Notes: generated by a model from the sequence alone, not told the origin. 64,000 nucleotides of DNA from Homalodisca vitripennis (GCF_021130785.1 NC_060207.1:103962001-104026000), one strand, 5' to 3'; positions 35,966-48,370 are shown, numbered from the stretch's first letter. Translations and numbers: made by a program.

Positions 35966-36190
35966 TATTGGCTGTTTATAATTATTATCTTGAGTTATAA
36001 TATAAAGAATATACAGTCCACTTCCTAAACTCAAAATTTACTGAGCCAGTTGCCTTCGGATTCTTGGATGTGATTCAAGCAGTTACACTGTTGTAGTCGT
36101 GTTGCATCGCTGAGATGCAGGCACCAGTGAGTGTTTGCTCTTTAGCTTTAGAGTGGTAGTAGTCTGGTGCTCTGGTTGTGAAGGATGCCA

Positions 36191-37859
36191 AGTTATTGAA
36201 AATATTGAAGAGTTATTGAGATATTATTTGTTATAATATAATATTTCTGGCAGAAAAGAAATACTTGGGAATAAATATTAAGTTAGTTAGGAATAATAGT
36301 TAGGGATTGCAAGTAATCAAACTTGTTCGTTATCAGATAACACAAGATGTATTAAACAAACCTCAGTCAAGTTTCAAGGTCAACACAATCAAGATAATAG
36401 TCAAAGCTTTATCAATTGTCAATGTCAAAGTTCGGTTGTGCTGTGGTTGGGGATGGAATAGTCTCAGACAGGAAACTACCACAGTTATCAAATGCAGGTT
36501 ATAACTTCTTGTCAAAAAATAAAACTAAGAGATTGTTAATACTACTATTTCTTTATTGGAGACACTGGAAGAAGTGTTAGTTTTTAATAAAATCTTAACT
36601 ACTTGCAGTGATTTTCACAACCCTAAGCTTTTTAAATAATAAACCACAGTTAATCCAACAGTCAAAAAACATGTGATTGAGTGAACTGTATAGGTGAGTT
36701 TTTTACAATGTTATTTATCCTAATACTTAAATTTATAGAGTAAAATTTACTATCTCAAAATTATTTAAATACTTAGCCAAAACACCCTTTACACTTTTCT
36801 TTCTAAAACACTAATATGAACTTGGTTAACACAGTATATAATTGGCACTTGTCACACACATAAGCTCAGTCCAAGGATGTCCCTATAGTTATTGTAGCAG
36901 TATATTGGATGTCCCTATTGTAGCAGTCCGTCTGTCTGTCTATACGTCTGTTAGATAACAATTAATAGAAGGGTCTTAAGACGAAACTTGGTTCATAGGT
37001 TCCTCTTAGTTCAAAGAAAACCCCTCTTAATTTTGGGGTCAGTAAGTCAAAGGATAATCTGTTCATCTGTATCTGCCATATCAATTTTGTTATGGTCCGT
37101 TGGGCCCCTCGATACTCCGTTGTATTTATTTATGTATATATATAATGGGTATGGAAATCTTACAGAAAGTTAATGAGTGCTGGAGCTATTTTGCTATGTT
37201 ACCCCCTTAAATTACTAGCCAGAATTTTGTATATTTGCAAGCTTTTTGAAAAAAAATTCAATAGCCACTCTACAAATATTCCAATTTTTTTGTAATAAAA
37301 TGAAGAATACATACTATTTATGGTAAAAATAATCTAGTACATATTTTGAATATGATTTATAAATTTTTTTACTTTTAAGTTGAATTCAAAATTATTGTCT
37401 ATTTGTAATTTTTTAGCTTTACCAAACAAAAGGCCATCAAATTAAAGGTATAAATAAAATTCAAGTATAATATTATACTTTTCCATAATAAACTAATGTC
37501 AACAATAGATCATCAAACTTTTATGTACTTGACAGCAATACTGGAAACAATAAAACAAACAGAAGCTTGTTGCTATGGAATCATAAAAATTAATATTATT
37601 ACACTAATAAATGTAAATTGTACACAGCTTTATGATTTATTTTTAAAGAAAACACACAATTACGGAATGATGTAAACAGTGCTACTAGCCAAACGCATAA
37701 CTAGTATCTGACAAATTCATTGGTTGACAGACCATAACAACATCATATTTAATTATTATTCTAAAACCTATAAAAAAGAAAATAAAATAAAAGGGGCACT
37801 AATCAATGCATTGCAACATTGAATGCAGCTATATGATTATGTGGATATTTTAACTGTGT
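36191..37859. other. Intron sequence, nothing recognised
   Basis: No coding or transposon signature. A short near-duplication GATGTCCCTAT...GTAGCAG occurs around 36877-36930. Confidence 0.45.
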
Positions 37860-37965
37860 ATACTATATTAAATATCTTCTAAATACGGATCGCCGATTCA
37901 ATCAACACCAGCGATTTATGAGGTTTAACCGCGTCTGATATGCCAATGCCGTGGCACTCAAAGGG
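37860..37965 (-). repeat. Solo piggyBac-like end beside TTAA
   Basis: TTAA at 37966-37969 is preceded by GTGGCACTCAAAGGG, whose inward reading CCCTTTGAGTGCCAC is nearly the same as the ends of the element at 47866-48946 (CCCTTTGCGTGCCAC and CCCTTTGAATGCCAC). No partner end was found to the left, so the element is truncated or its other end is too decayed. The extent given is nominal. Confidence 0.5.
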
Positions 37966-38205
37966 TTAATGTTACACTTGCATGTTTTTTTGTTTGTTGT
38001 TGTTTGTTTTTGTTATTGTTAGCTTGCATTAACTATTGTGTATTAGCAAACTTTTATTTCAATAACAATCACCACTTACAAAGCTCCAATTCTTTGGTGA
38101 GCCCAAACTTTCATAGCAAAACGTTAACAAAATGCAAAGCACGGTTAATTTATTTTATGTACAACAAAATTAATTGCATTGTATACATATATATAAATGC
38201 CAACA

Positions 38206-38398
38206 ATACTTTTCCAACGAAATCCGTAAACGCATAAGTGAGCACGACCACTTTAAAGGTACACTTGCACAAGCCAGGAATGCCAAACAGGTCACAGTTG
38301 AGAGGTATCAGTTGTTTGTTGCTCCTAGCTTGTGCAAACATATCTTTAAAGTGGTAATGGTCACTTATGGGTTGATGGATTTCGTTGGAAAAAGTACT
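38206..38398. repeat. Large fold-back repeat (about 70-bp arms) with a third partial arm
   Basis: The left arm 38206-38274 (TTTTCCAACGAAATCCGTAA at its start) and the right arm 38328-38398 (ending GGATTTCGTTGGAAAAAGTA) are extended reverse complements with about 15-20% mismatches. The loop is about 53 bp. A third, weaker copy of the right-arm sequence lies at 38502-38566 (TCTTGTGCAAATCTAGCTTT to GGATTTCGTTT). Transcribed within the syd pre-mRNA, it would form a long imperfect hairpin. Overlapping short ORFs on both strands are by-products of the symmetry. Confidence 0.82.
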
Positions 38399-39435
38399 GT
38401 TAGAATTGCAATAAAATTTTCAAAATAGTTGGTATACTGTAAAATATTTATAACCTATATAAAACCGCTGAAGCCTACCAAAAGACAAAATTTTTGAGTT
38501 TGTATCTTGTGCAAATCTAGCTTTAAAGTAGTTGTGTCTGCTTATGCACTGACGGATTTCGTTTAAATTGTAATAAATTTGTTCAAACAGTTAGTGTCTA
38601 GTAAATTGTTTATAATTATACTGGTTTGTTTTGTTATTTCATTTTAAATATTTTCATCAGACACCTTTTTGTTAATATTAAAGAAAAAATCAATACTTTT
38701 TTCAAATTTTCCTCTTATCTATTCAAACTTATGTGCCAAATTTGGTTTCTTTAACTTAAATAGTTTTAGAGATAGTAATTTCTTTATAAAAAATACAAAA
38801 TGGCGGCTAGCTGCTAAATAAGACATTTCTCAATCTATGTTTATATGACATTTATTGTTTGAAATAATAAATACTATCACCCACAGAAGTCTGTGTTGTG
38901 ACACCCTTTTGTGAACACCTGTATGTATGTATGTATATATATAAATCAATGATGTATTAATAATCTTTAGACTATGGTAATTTTGGAACTGTTCCTTGAC
39001 AAAAATATGACATGTCCAATTAACTCTGTTATCTAAATATCTGTTTATAGGAATTTTCATAAAATATTATGCCCAAAGACAGATAACAAAGATATACTTT
39101 AAAATTAGAATAGCATTGCAAGAAAAAATTACTACAAGCAAATTTCAATTACTCAATTTAAAAATGGCATTGCAAAACAATTCCTGTACACTTATAGGTG
39201 TTCACTATTTTCATATTTAAATTTTTCATGTTCAGCTTAATACCTAAACGAAGCACTGACAGCTAAAAAATAATTTATATTTAAAAGGTTATACAATTTA
39301 TTCAAAACTTGGAAATAATCTTATTTGGCAAAAATGGTAATGAATTTAAGAGGTGGCTGTAGTGAAATGACCTCATAAGTACAATGTTAAACTCCACTCA
39401 CGTGTACACCCTTATTTTTGGTCATGGAATTATGG

Positions 39436-39437
<2 letters not shown>

Positions 39438-39489
<52 letters not shown>
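39438..39489. repeat. (TA)n microsatellite
   Basis: About 26 uninterrupted TA dinucleotides in the 15-kb syd intron. Confidence 0.97.
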
Positions 39490-39493
<4 letters not shown>

Positions 39494-40387
39494 ATGCATT
39501 TTAGTTCTTCTTTTAAAGTGTATATGTTTTAATAGTTTAGTAACAAAGTACAAAGGGTTTGAAACTTTTTTCTGAATAACCAATAAAAATATTTAAAAAA
39601 GCATAATTAAAGTATATTAATTAACTGAGATCTCTCATGATTTTATGATTATAAAGCAAATATTAGGTCATAGGTGTTTGAAGTTTACTATTGTTCTTAT
39701 GGAGTTAAAATCAGGATGAACGTTAGTATAAATGGCTTATATAACAAATATTTCATTTTCTACAATCAACTAAATCATAAACTTTTGCTGTAAAATCTAT
39801 ATTTTAAGACAATTCTGGATTAGTAGTATTGTTAAATCGTATTAGCAGACACTGCTTATTTAATCAATGTAAACATCTGAAGATTATCAATTAATTTAAT
39901 AGAGTAAACAGTACCATATTTCTTTGTTCAGTACATTACAGAGAGCACTTATAGATAATAGAATATTTGAATTTGATATAAAATCAATATTTTTGTCACT
40001 ATAAATAAAAATAAACATTTAAAAATGTCAAAGGTTCAAATTTTATGCCCAAAACATTGCTTTTGGAAATATTAAATATGTTAATAAAAATACATACTTA
40101 TAGAGGTAGCCAGGTAATTGATTTAAATAGTTTTACATAAAGAATAATTGAATTTATTCTTTGTGTAAGAATTTAGGATATGATATTTAAAGTATTTTAG
40201 CTCAGCCATTTAAAACAAATGATTATATGATTTCATTAGCAACAAACTTTCTCTGTATTAAATTTCTGTAGTATAGTCTAAGTTCCAAAGTCGAAATGTG
40301 ATTAAACTTTATAAAAAACAAAGAAAAAATAGTTCTATCTGGTAAATAAAGACAAAACCATAAAATGTTTTCACAAGAATACTGTAC

Positions 40388-40522
40388 CAATTCTAAAGTC
40401 GATGTAGCCCTCTCCTCCTGACATGACCAGCATAGACAGAGGCTTGTCCCTGTCGGAAGGGTGGTCCGCCACAGTAGGAGCTTCAGGCACCTGACTGGTA
40501 GCAGCGGACAGTCCGCCACAGC
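40388..40522 (-). CDS. syd: syd/JIP3 internal exon with MSGGEGYIDFRI motif
   Basis: This exon of 135 nt gives 44 whole codons. A variable linker (CGGLSAATSQVPEAPTVADH) is followed by DKPLSMLVMSGGEGYIDFRI, the penultimate signature of JIP3/JIP4 proteins. The acceptor is TGTTTGGCAG and the donor is GTACAGT from 40387. Both junctions are phase 1: the entry GC completes Gly with the preceding exon, and the exit leaves one G. Either of two terminal exons in this window can supply the missing two bases: 16528-16640 gives GGT (Gly, the family norm) and 25323-25420 gives GTG (Val). The ORF in the other minus frame across this stretch, which opens with MADCPLL, is a shadow. Confidence 0.93.
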
Positions 40523-40627
40523 CTGCCAAACACAATAAGTGTTACAAGTCTGTCCACTTTGGAGGCTATAACAGGTAGATGATCAATGTCCTTGGGGCTA
40601 CATAGCCTGTAGTGGTTATAAGATTAT

Positions 40628-42541
40628 CAGGGTGGCCACTCAAAACCTCTTTTCAAATTCCCGGTTTTCCCGGTCGAAACTTTCTGATTATCTAGTCTAT
40701 TTTAAACCAAATAGACAACTTACTGTAGTACTGTATTTGACCCTTACACCAAGTGCAACGATGACGGTTTATCGTCACTAGCAGTATTTGCAAGAAATGC
40801 CACAAAGCTGCTGTGCTCTAGCATTTCGTTGCTAGCGATATGTGAGAAATTCTGTAAGATTTATCGCTATCACCTATTTTAAGCTCCTTAGTTTTCATCT
40901 CTGTGTCTTTTGATATGTCGACATAACATTGTGTATACCTAATAACTTTCCTTTATGTGATGTTTAGAAAATACATGTATCCAATATGTAAATACAAAGA
41001 TAACAAATAAATACCAACAGAGCGCTACCATGGGGCAAACTGCAGCCCAGTATTGTGGGTTAGAGGTCTAGCGGTGGACGAACTTTCGGTACGAGACAAT
41101 GGTTTCGCCGATACACAAGGTCGATTCAGTACAATCAACAAATAAACAGACAGTGCAGACTCAGTCAGTTAGATTATAGTCAAGAACTACGAAACAATAA
41201 GACAAAGATCCTCATATGCACGTTGGACTATTTGGTTTGAACAGTCTGAATCGTCTGAACGATCGTCACATGTGCATAGAAGTCGTTCTGGTAAATAGTT
41301 GACCGGAGAACTGACAGGATTTCCAGCCATCGTACAATCAATGCCGCTCTGACGACGGAAACTGATGAGCGTGGCTGATTCGATCAGCTGGCCGTCTGCC
41401 ATTTGTTGACTGACATTAAGTTGCGTTTACACTAGCAAGTAAAGTTTAAGAGCATCTGCACAACTACTGTAGCATAATGCGAACAATATAAGCAGTTTTA
41501 CTCACGTGAACTATCTTTTTACAAAAGACAAAGTCTATTCACACACGACAGTGATGTCTCGGCAATGTTTATAATTGAAATGTTAATACTCGACACTGTT
41601 CTCCAGTTCTTGTAACCAACTGTCTAGCACTGCTTGCGGCAGCACTCGCAAGAGCTCTTGCGCCCATTTAGACTAGCGATGTACCACACGATGGTGCTTA
41701 TCCGCCACCAATTCTAAACATTAAATGTTTCTCCTGCCGCTCAACCCTCAGCTCAGTCTGTCATTGCTGTGCAACAGGACGCGAACACGTTACTTCTTGA
41801 CGTTATTTGTTGCAACTAATCCACTACTTTCTTCTCCAAAAGGTATCTTATTAAGCTTTGTATAAACCCAACTGACATTCTAGTGTACTCAAAAACCCGG
41901 GTTGCACCTCTTATTAAACTGTCAAACATTATTCAAGTATTATTCAACGAACCGAACTCTGAAGCCTGTTTATAACACTGTACATTTTAGGCCTATGCTA
42001 TCTAACACACGTCTTTCCAAAACACAATTTTCTCTAAAGAATAAGAGTTGGACAACTTTGTCAGGAGATCCAACTTCGGCGACTGAATAATACTTAAGTA
42101 CAAAAAACCTGTTGGTATCACGGTTACTACCGCTCTGCCGTGTTACCACTCGTTTAGTGCCGAAGTCAGTAACGATCGGTCGGCCGCTTTTCATTGTCCA
42201 ATGTACAGTTGTGTTTTTTTTGGGGGGGGGGAGGCGGAGGCTTGCCACGCCACAGGAGTAGAACTAACCACGATAAACTTACTACATTAGTGGAGGTAAC
42301 CTTAGATCAACCAGCGTCAGATGTAGCTCATAAACATATGTCAATCTTCATTCAGAATTTCACGAGCCACATCGCTAAAATACGATGTTTTGTGATTAAT
42401 CAGATCTTGATTCAAGAAGATATCAAATTATGTATTGATTTTATAAGTTCTTGGAGACAGAAAACTTATTTTTGAAATTTTCCCGGTTCTCAGAAAAATT
42501 ACTGGCTTATTCCTGGTTTTCCCGATCGGGTGGCCACCCTG
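40628..42541 (+). mobile_element. CAGGGTGGCC-ended DNA transposon, copy 2 (both ends)
   Basis: 1914 bp with inverted ends: CAGGGTGGCCACTCAAAACC at the left and CAGGGTGGCCACCCGATCGG read inwards from the right. CCCGG-containing tracts (ATTCCCGGTTTTCCCGGTCG on the left, TTTTCCCGATCGGG on the right) sit just inside both ends. It shares long near-identical blocks with 12919-14443 and is in the same orientation, but lacks about 300 bp near 41683. No transposase is readable; a 71-codon minus ORF (41187-41402) is unrecognised. The flanks share only AT next to the ends, so the target-duplication length, and thus the superfamily, is unresolved. It begins 105 bp beyond the acceptor of syd exon 40388-40522, inside the intron. 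Confidence 0.78.
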
Positions 42542-43534
42542 ATCATGTTCAAACTCTCATATTTCCCTATATTTTACTTAATTTTGGTATGGCACATAAT
42601 TTACACTTATAAACCATCAATCACACATACATCTACAAACTACTTGGGAAGAAACTTTAAAAATTAATGTCTTCCCATCTAAAATTTGATACCATAGGAT
42701 ACTGTTTTAAGTTTGTTTCTGGTAACATTTGCAATGGAAGGTTTACAAAGGTAACATTTTTCTTTGTTAAGTGAGGAAAAAATACACTGGATGTCATAAC
42801 ACATTCGTGTGATTTGTTTACATTAACCTAGTTTGCAGTTATGTGTTAAGTTAGTTATTCATCTGAGGAAGATATCAGATTGCAGATCTTGAAACGTAGT
42901 GTTTCTGAATTTTGTTCAACTTACTAATGACAAATTTCCAAAAAAAACCTTCATACTAATTAAGTTTCAGGCTATGTCTAAACAAAATTTATGATTTTGA
43001 CATAAAATACTAGCAGTTACCCGAGGTTTTGCACCCAATTACATAGGCTTTCCATGTGTATGAACATGTCTCAGGTTCGAGTGAATTATACTTTCAATGT
43101 TGAGTTTGCCTTTCCACGATCAAGAAAATATGCCAAAAAAATGTTTATTTATGGCCATTGTAATTTACTCCAGTGTTAGTATTTTTTTTTACCATAGTTG
43201 ATTTTGCCTTGTTTCCCCGATCAAGAAAATATATATACATACACAGGCCTGAGAAGTCTACTTATGTAAAAAGTCTTTAAATTTATAGTAATAGTTAAAT
43301 ATTAACTTTGTCTTTGATATCTGTATTACAGTACTGGCCAAGCACTGCATACTTAGTATTTGCTAAAATGTACAGTTAAAGGTATATTTTGCTAAAACTT
43401 TAAATTCTTTTATCTGGTTTTATTCTTACTCTATGCCCAACAACGGTTGCAGAGAAGGATGAAATAGGAAATGTTGTTTCTGTCGAGCTTACTCCTTGAA
43501 GAATATAAATGTAAACAAACTAAAAATAATTAAA
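42542..43534. other. Intron sequence, nothing recognised
   Basis: A weak local duplication involving ATCAAGAAAATAT (near 43120 and 43220). Otherwise featureless. Confidence 0.45.
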
Positions 43535-43538
43535 TTAA

Positions 43539-44529
43539 CCCTCCAGCTGGTATGAAACGAATTTTCGTCACCAAAGGCCCATCCGATTTGGCAAGGACGA
43601 ACATTCGTTGCCAAAGTAGACATGTACAGTTATTGAAATTTTAGACAATTAAGGTCATATAAATGATTTTTATTTGATATATTCTGGAAGAGCATTAACT
43701 ATAGTACCGATTTACTGTTCTTACTTCGATTATTGTCTTGTTTACCATAAAACATCGTTCTCTATGGACAACTGACGTGAACGTAGTACGGGTCAACCAC
43801 GTTTTTTACAAATAGTATTTGTGGCAATTGTATTTTATAGTGTTTTAGTGTTGTTATTATTGTTCTTTAGCTTTCTTAGGCTATAGTTTTAGTTGTTCAG
43901 TATGGGTGAAAACCTTAGAGACCGATCAAATGATCTTAGAGAGCTCGCAGGGCGGGATCTAGTGACGCTGAGTGAAAAATGAAACTTTGTATATATTGTA
44001 CATATGTAAATAAAGTAAGATTTTAAAAAATGTATTTTTTTTTTTAATGTCATACTTATATAAGTATAAATGCAGTCATGAGATTGTGTTTACCCACGAA
44101 CAATAATATTTATTTACAAATCTACGTATTTTTGAAAATAAGGAAATACGCAAGCTTTTTCATACAAAGCCCTGTAACACATACGTTTTGAGGTAAAAGT
44201 TACAATAATTATATATTTTTGGAATCAGGACAAAATTTTAAATAAGTTTTGATGTAAAGCTTATTGCTAAGCAGTTACACAACAGAATATTTACAAAAAT
44301 AATGTCCAAAAAACATTTTTCTTACATTTTGTAAAAAAAACAAAGATATGTTTCCATGGAAACAATAAGATATTGTTATTATAACTCTCCATATAGTTGT
44401 GAATACATTGACAAATAATAGCTAATATTTTGACTAACAGTTATAAAATATGATACATTATAAGAAACGTCTGCGAGGGTGTTAAAATAGAGCCGCCAGT
44501 ATAGAGTGACCCCATTGCCAGTTCTAGGG
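43539..44529. mobile_element. TTAA-flanked piggyBac-like non-autonomous element
   Basis: TTAA at 43535-43538 and 44530-44533. The ends are CCCTCCAGCTGG and, inwards from the right, CCCTAGAACTGG (9 of 12 match). Just inside the left end lie short palindromes (ACGAATTTTCGT, then GGACGAACATTCGTTGCC). A plus-strand reading frame starting at about 43903 gives a 26-residue charged peptide (MGENLRDRSNDLRELAGRDL and a little more), which may be a remnant of the parent coding region. Length 991 bp. Confidence 0.6.
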
Positions 44530-44827
44530 TTAATTAAACATATGGCTGTGCTGTCATGAAACAATGTTTACAAAGAACGGTTGATTATATTTAATAGGTT
44601 CTTTCAATTAATACTATTTGTTTGCTGTAATGCAACTTTAGGGACCAAGATGGGATTTTTCATAATTTTAGAGACCAGAAGGTAGTAGTCCGGAGAGATT
44701 TTCGAAGTAAAAATAGGCCTTTACGTTAACCAGAGACCCTAAGAATGTCCATGTAAAGTTTCTTTATGATCTATACAGTAGTTTTTATGTGATATTACAC
44801 GACAAGACTTAAAAATAAAAAACACTA

Positions 44828-44873
<46 letters not shown>

Positions 44874-44894
44874 GCACGTACACGCACACATGCA
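44828..44894. repeat. (CA)n microsatellite, compound
   Basis: About 20 CA dinucleotides that grade into CACG/CACAT variants, in a syd intron. Confidence 0.95.
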
Positions 44895-47161
44895 CACACG
44901 CATGTCACAGAGACACCATTAGATTTCTATATAATAGTATAGATATAGATGATCAATTTAATATGATTAACAACATTTCTTATAAACTATAAAAAAGAAA
45001 TAATTATGCACTATACTTTATTTCTGGATAATGTCAAAAATATAAGTTTTAAATCAAAGTTGCCTCAACATTGTCCCATTAAACCAGTAACTTATTTCAA
45101 GTACATTTAACTTGAAATTTTCAACTACTTTTCTTTTAGCTATATACTATATACTGGTTTATTATTTAATTTTTGTCTGATTCATACATCTGTATTTAAC
45201 AGAATTATAACAATCTATTTTACACAGATTTTAAGAGTCATATTCCTAAAGTAAGGGCCATTGGCTTATATTTAAACAATGCAGGTCTAAAGTTTTTACA
45301 CATACAGTAAATAATGTATTTAATTAAGAATCCACTGCCGTTTTTGTTTCCATTCAGTAGTTGTTTCCCAGCTATTGAATGCAGATTGTAATTTCTATGA
45401 CAATTTTCTTGTGTCTGTCAGTTGTAAAGTAAGACCTATATCTGATTGGATAATTACAAACAAACGGAAGGATTTCTGAAATCCATCAGAGTTTGTACCT
45501 AGTAGTGTATGGCACCTACAATAATAAGTAAAGGACAGGTCTGAAAATAGTGTCAACTTTAAATATTGTCACATAAATATTCATAATGATGAGCGGGACA
45601 TCAGATTCACCCACATCTTTTATGAAGTTAACAGAAAATGTGATTGAAGATCAACAGTACTTAGCTAATAAACAGGATTGTCAAAAAAAACTTTGGATAT
45701 AATAAATTGTGTATTTGATTGGCTCCCAAAATGCACACCGACCACTACAAAAAGCTAAGAATGTGCAGTAAACACTTTAGAGATAGAGATGATTTATTTC
45801 CCACATCTTTACAAGTGATTAGACGTGGATATTGTACATCGTGTAACAGATTAAAAACACAGTCAATGCTAGCTAAGTTCAAACACATAAAAACCATTAA
45901 AGCAATATCTGTTCTTAAAACTTAACTGAGAAGTGCAATCCAAAATTAATAATGCAGAAGTTTGTCATCTGGTGTAATTTACTTTCAAAATTCACTTCCT
46001 CATATTATTACTTTAACCAAGATGCAAGATTTTTGTTAAGATATTTATGAGCACCCTACACACAATCTGGACCTTAAAGACAGCAATAACTTTCACTTCT
46101 TGCATTTAAAAAAAATGGCTTTATAGACAACACTTTAAAGACAATGAGGAACTCAAGACAACAATTTCAATTGGCAATAGTTCTAATCCATATATTTATA
46201 AAAACGGATGGATGCAGCATACAAAATTGCTGCTACTTTTGTATACAAAATATTTTGTCAGTCATAGTTCACAAGATCCTAATTAATATTGGCACAGATA
46301 CTAAATCTAGTATACAGCCTGTGTTTTATAATCTAAATATGTTATACTATATTATAATCTCCTAAATTATTTATATTTTATAAATTATTCTGAGTGCACT
46401 TGGAGGCAGGAAGATTCTTACCTTTCACTATATGAAGCATGAAACAATGATACATTTAAATCAGTTCAATAGAACAATAACATTGTAACAAAAAATACCT
46501 TATACATTTTTTTTTGTTTAGCTCTGAACTACAAGATTGTTGTTATTTGTTGTCTCACATGCCATACAAGCGTAACTAATTTATGTTTTTCAATTAAGAG
46601 AAAATTTCTGCATTGAATCAGCAAAATAATTAAACTTGCAATCTTTTGATATACTACTCTAACATGCTCATTACTAAACCAACTTAGTGTATGTAAATAT
46701 TTAATCCAAAATGTTCCATGTTTAAAAATTGTTATTAAAGGATATTTTTTATTAAAAATTTAAAGATTATTGTGGTAACCAACATTAATGTTGCTAGACA
46801 GTAAATAAATCAGCTTAGATCAGACACACAGCACAGGTGCCAATTTAAGAATTATAACTTTCAAATAAATGGCCATAGCATATAGTGACCACAATTTGGA
46901 GATTTACACATTCTCAAATAAATAAATAACATGAAGGTTTCAACCATTCAAAACTCTAACACAAATTGAATACAGATGCATTGTTCAGTTTGGAAGAGCT
47001 CTGATGAAAAGCTCAGATAACACTTAAATTGATGTAATATCGCATTGATAACATTTCAATCAGGAATTTATAACTGATCTGATTAGGTCATATTGAGGGA
47101 GGAAACAAAAAGGCCTTATGCCGAGTAAGTTAATATTCAATGCAAGGCTCTTGTTTCAATG
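44895..47161. other. Intron sequence, nothing certain
   Basis: Only the doubtful THAP-like ORF at 45719-45925, described separately, and AT-rich sequence. Confidence 0.45.
45719..45925 (+). pseudogene. Possible THAP-type zinc-finger remnant
   Basis: A 68-codon ORF with KLRMCSKHFRDRDDLFPTSL and a Cys pair in YCTSCNR. The C-x2-H spacing (CSKH) followed by F resembles the C-terminal half of a THAP C2CH DNA-binding domain as found in P-element-like and other transposases. The upstream half is not readable, and no transposase follows. It could be chance; I know of no host gene with this sequence. Confidence 0.22.

Positions 47162-47191
<30 letters not shown>
47162..47191. repeat. Pure A-tract of about 30 bp
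   Basis: Thirty uninterrupted A residues on the plus strand. It could be the tail of a retroposed sequence, but no SINE-like A/B boxes or coding match were seen in the preceding 300 bp. Confidence 0.85.
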
Positions 47192-47192
<1 letters not shown>

Positions 47193-47873
47193 AATATAAG
47201 ATAACATGTATTTGCATGTTATTTTAAAACATGTATTTTAGAAACGGGGCTTTGTCCACGATGATTAATGTTTATGTTTCATTGCTGCTTTATTGTAATT
47301 TCAATAGGAATATTTTGAGATGATATCTTTTCAAGGATGTCAAGTGATGTTTCTGCAAAGGAAATGTAAATATGAGTGGTATGTAGCCTTGGATGTCCAA
47401 CTATTTTCACAATAATAAAGAATGTTTTATTTTTGTAATTAAGTGACAGTGGAAATGAACAGAATACATGCACTTTTAGGTTTTTCGGCTAGTGTCTTTA
47501 TTTAACTTAAAGTGTAATATTTATTTCCAAAATTTGAACAAGTGTTAACTTATCAATTTCAAAAATAGGATGAATGTCTCACTTCCATTACAACAAAAAT
47601 ACAACAAAGATCGAGTGAAAGCCACGAAACAGACTGAAGATGCTGTAAGAGGTGAAATTGATCACTGACATAACATAAAATTTGGATTCGTAAGGTAATT
47701 AAATCTACAAAAGTTTTGATTTTGTAAAAGTGAACAATTATTATGAGAGTATTATTACCGAAGAGTTTGCTGCATTTTATTTGAAAAACATCAGTAACTT
47801 ATACATTTAAATTAAATTATGTAAATGTTATACTTCTCATAACACTCTAGAAGAATAAAACTTAACCCTTTGC

Positions 47874-48000
47874 GTGCCACAGCGACGATACATCGTCGCC
47901 AAAAACCCTTACGAAAAGTGCCACGGCGACGATAGATCGTCGCCGACTTACTGTGCGAAAAGTGCCAGGCGATGATCCGTCGTCGCCGTCTGTTATCGTA
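47874..48000. repeat. Three tandem 44-bp palindromic repeats
   Basis: Units start at 47874, 47918 and 47962 with GTGCCAC or GTGCCAG. Each contains an inverted repeat of the form GCGACGAT..ATCGTCGC (GCGACGATACATCGTCGCC, GGCGACGATAGATCGTCGCC, GGCGATGATCCGTCGTCGCC) and ends CGAAAA (the third is truncated). They are CpG-dense inside AT-rich DNA and could be transposase binding sites. Confidence 0.9.
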
Positions 48001-48302
48001 ATTTTTAACGCTTTATTTTTCATGAATTCTTTTCACGACCAATATTGTTTTATTTGTTAACTATCCTGCAATAGATAAATAATAGTTCACATAATACTTT
48101 ATATTAGTGAAGATAAAAAAACACAGAATAATAGAAGCAACAACAGCTGGCGGTGATCAACCGGGGCGCGTAACATCGTTGGCGCGTAAACAACTCGCTA
48201 CGTATAGTATGCGTAATATCTAAAATAAGACGTTCTCGGTCACATGGTTGTGTATACATCGTTTTGAGGTTAGGATCTCTAAAATGATTTTGTTAAATTG
48301 AT

Positions 48303-48336
48303 ATGTCCCGTGCGTGCGTGCGCGTGCGCGCACGCG

Positions 48337-48370
<34 letters not shown>
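48303..48370. repeat. GT/GC-rich compound microsatellite
   Basis: A CGTGCGTGCGCG tract runs into about 17 GT dinucleotides within the TTAA element. Confidence 0.95.

Larger units (their letters stand above)
31428..36190 (-). mobile_element. Nearly complete LINE retrotransposon with PHD-finger ORF1
   Basis: Minus-strand element of about 4.7 kb. From 36190 down it has a GC-richer 5' untranslated region (36000-36190), ORF1 (35965 to 35177), ORF2 with endonuclease (34917-33640), linker and reverse transcriptase (33480-31453), and a 3' tail at 31428-31455 of AATA repeats ending in an A-run (TTTTTTTTTT on the plus strand). Several frameshifts break both ORFs. No clear target duplication was found, so the outer limits are approximate. 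It lies in the 15-kb syd intron in the same orientation as the gene and adds a third of that intron. Confidence 0.88.

Noticed and set aside
38004..38428. Overlapping ORFs on both strands with similar peptides
   Set aside because: They arise from the fold-back symmetry of the inverted repeat and share no known domain.
39384..39575. 63-codon ORF with an IYIYIY run
   Set aside because: It is a translation of the (TA)n microsatellite.
40223..40519. 98-codon minus ORF starting MADCPLL as a gene
   Set aside because: Out-of-frame shadow over the syd exon 40388-40522, whose correct frame gives MSGGEGYIDFRI.
47100..47191. A-tract as the tail of a SINE
   Set aside because: No RNA polymerase III A/B boxes or tRNA-like fold were seen upstream.
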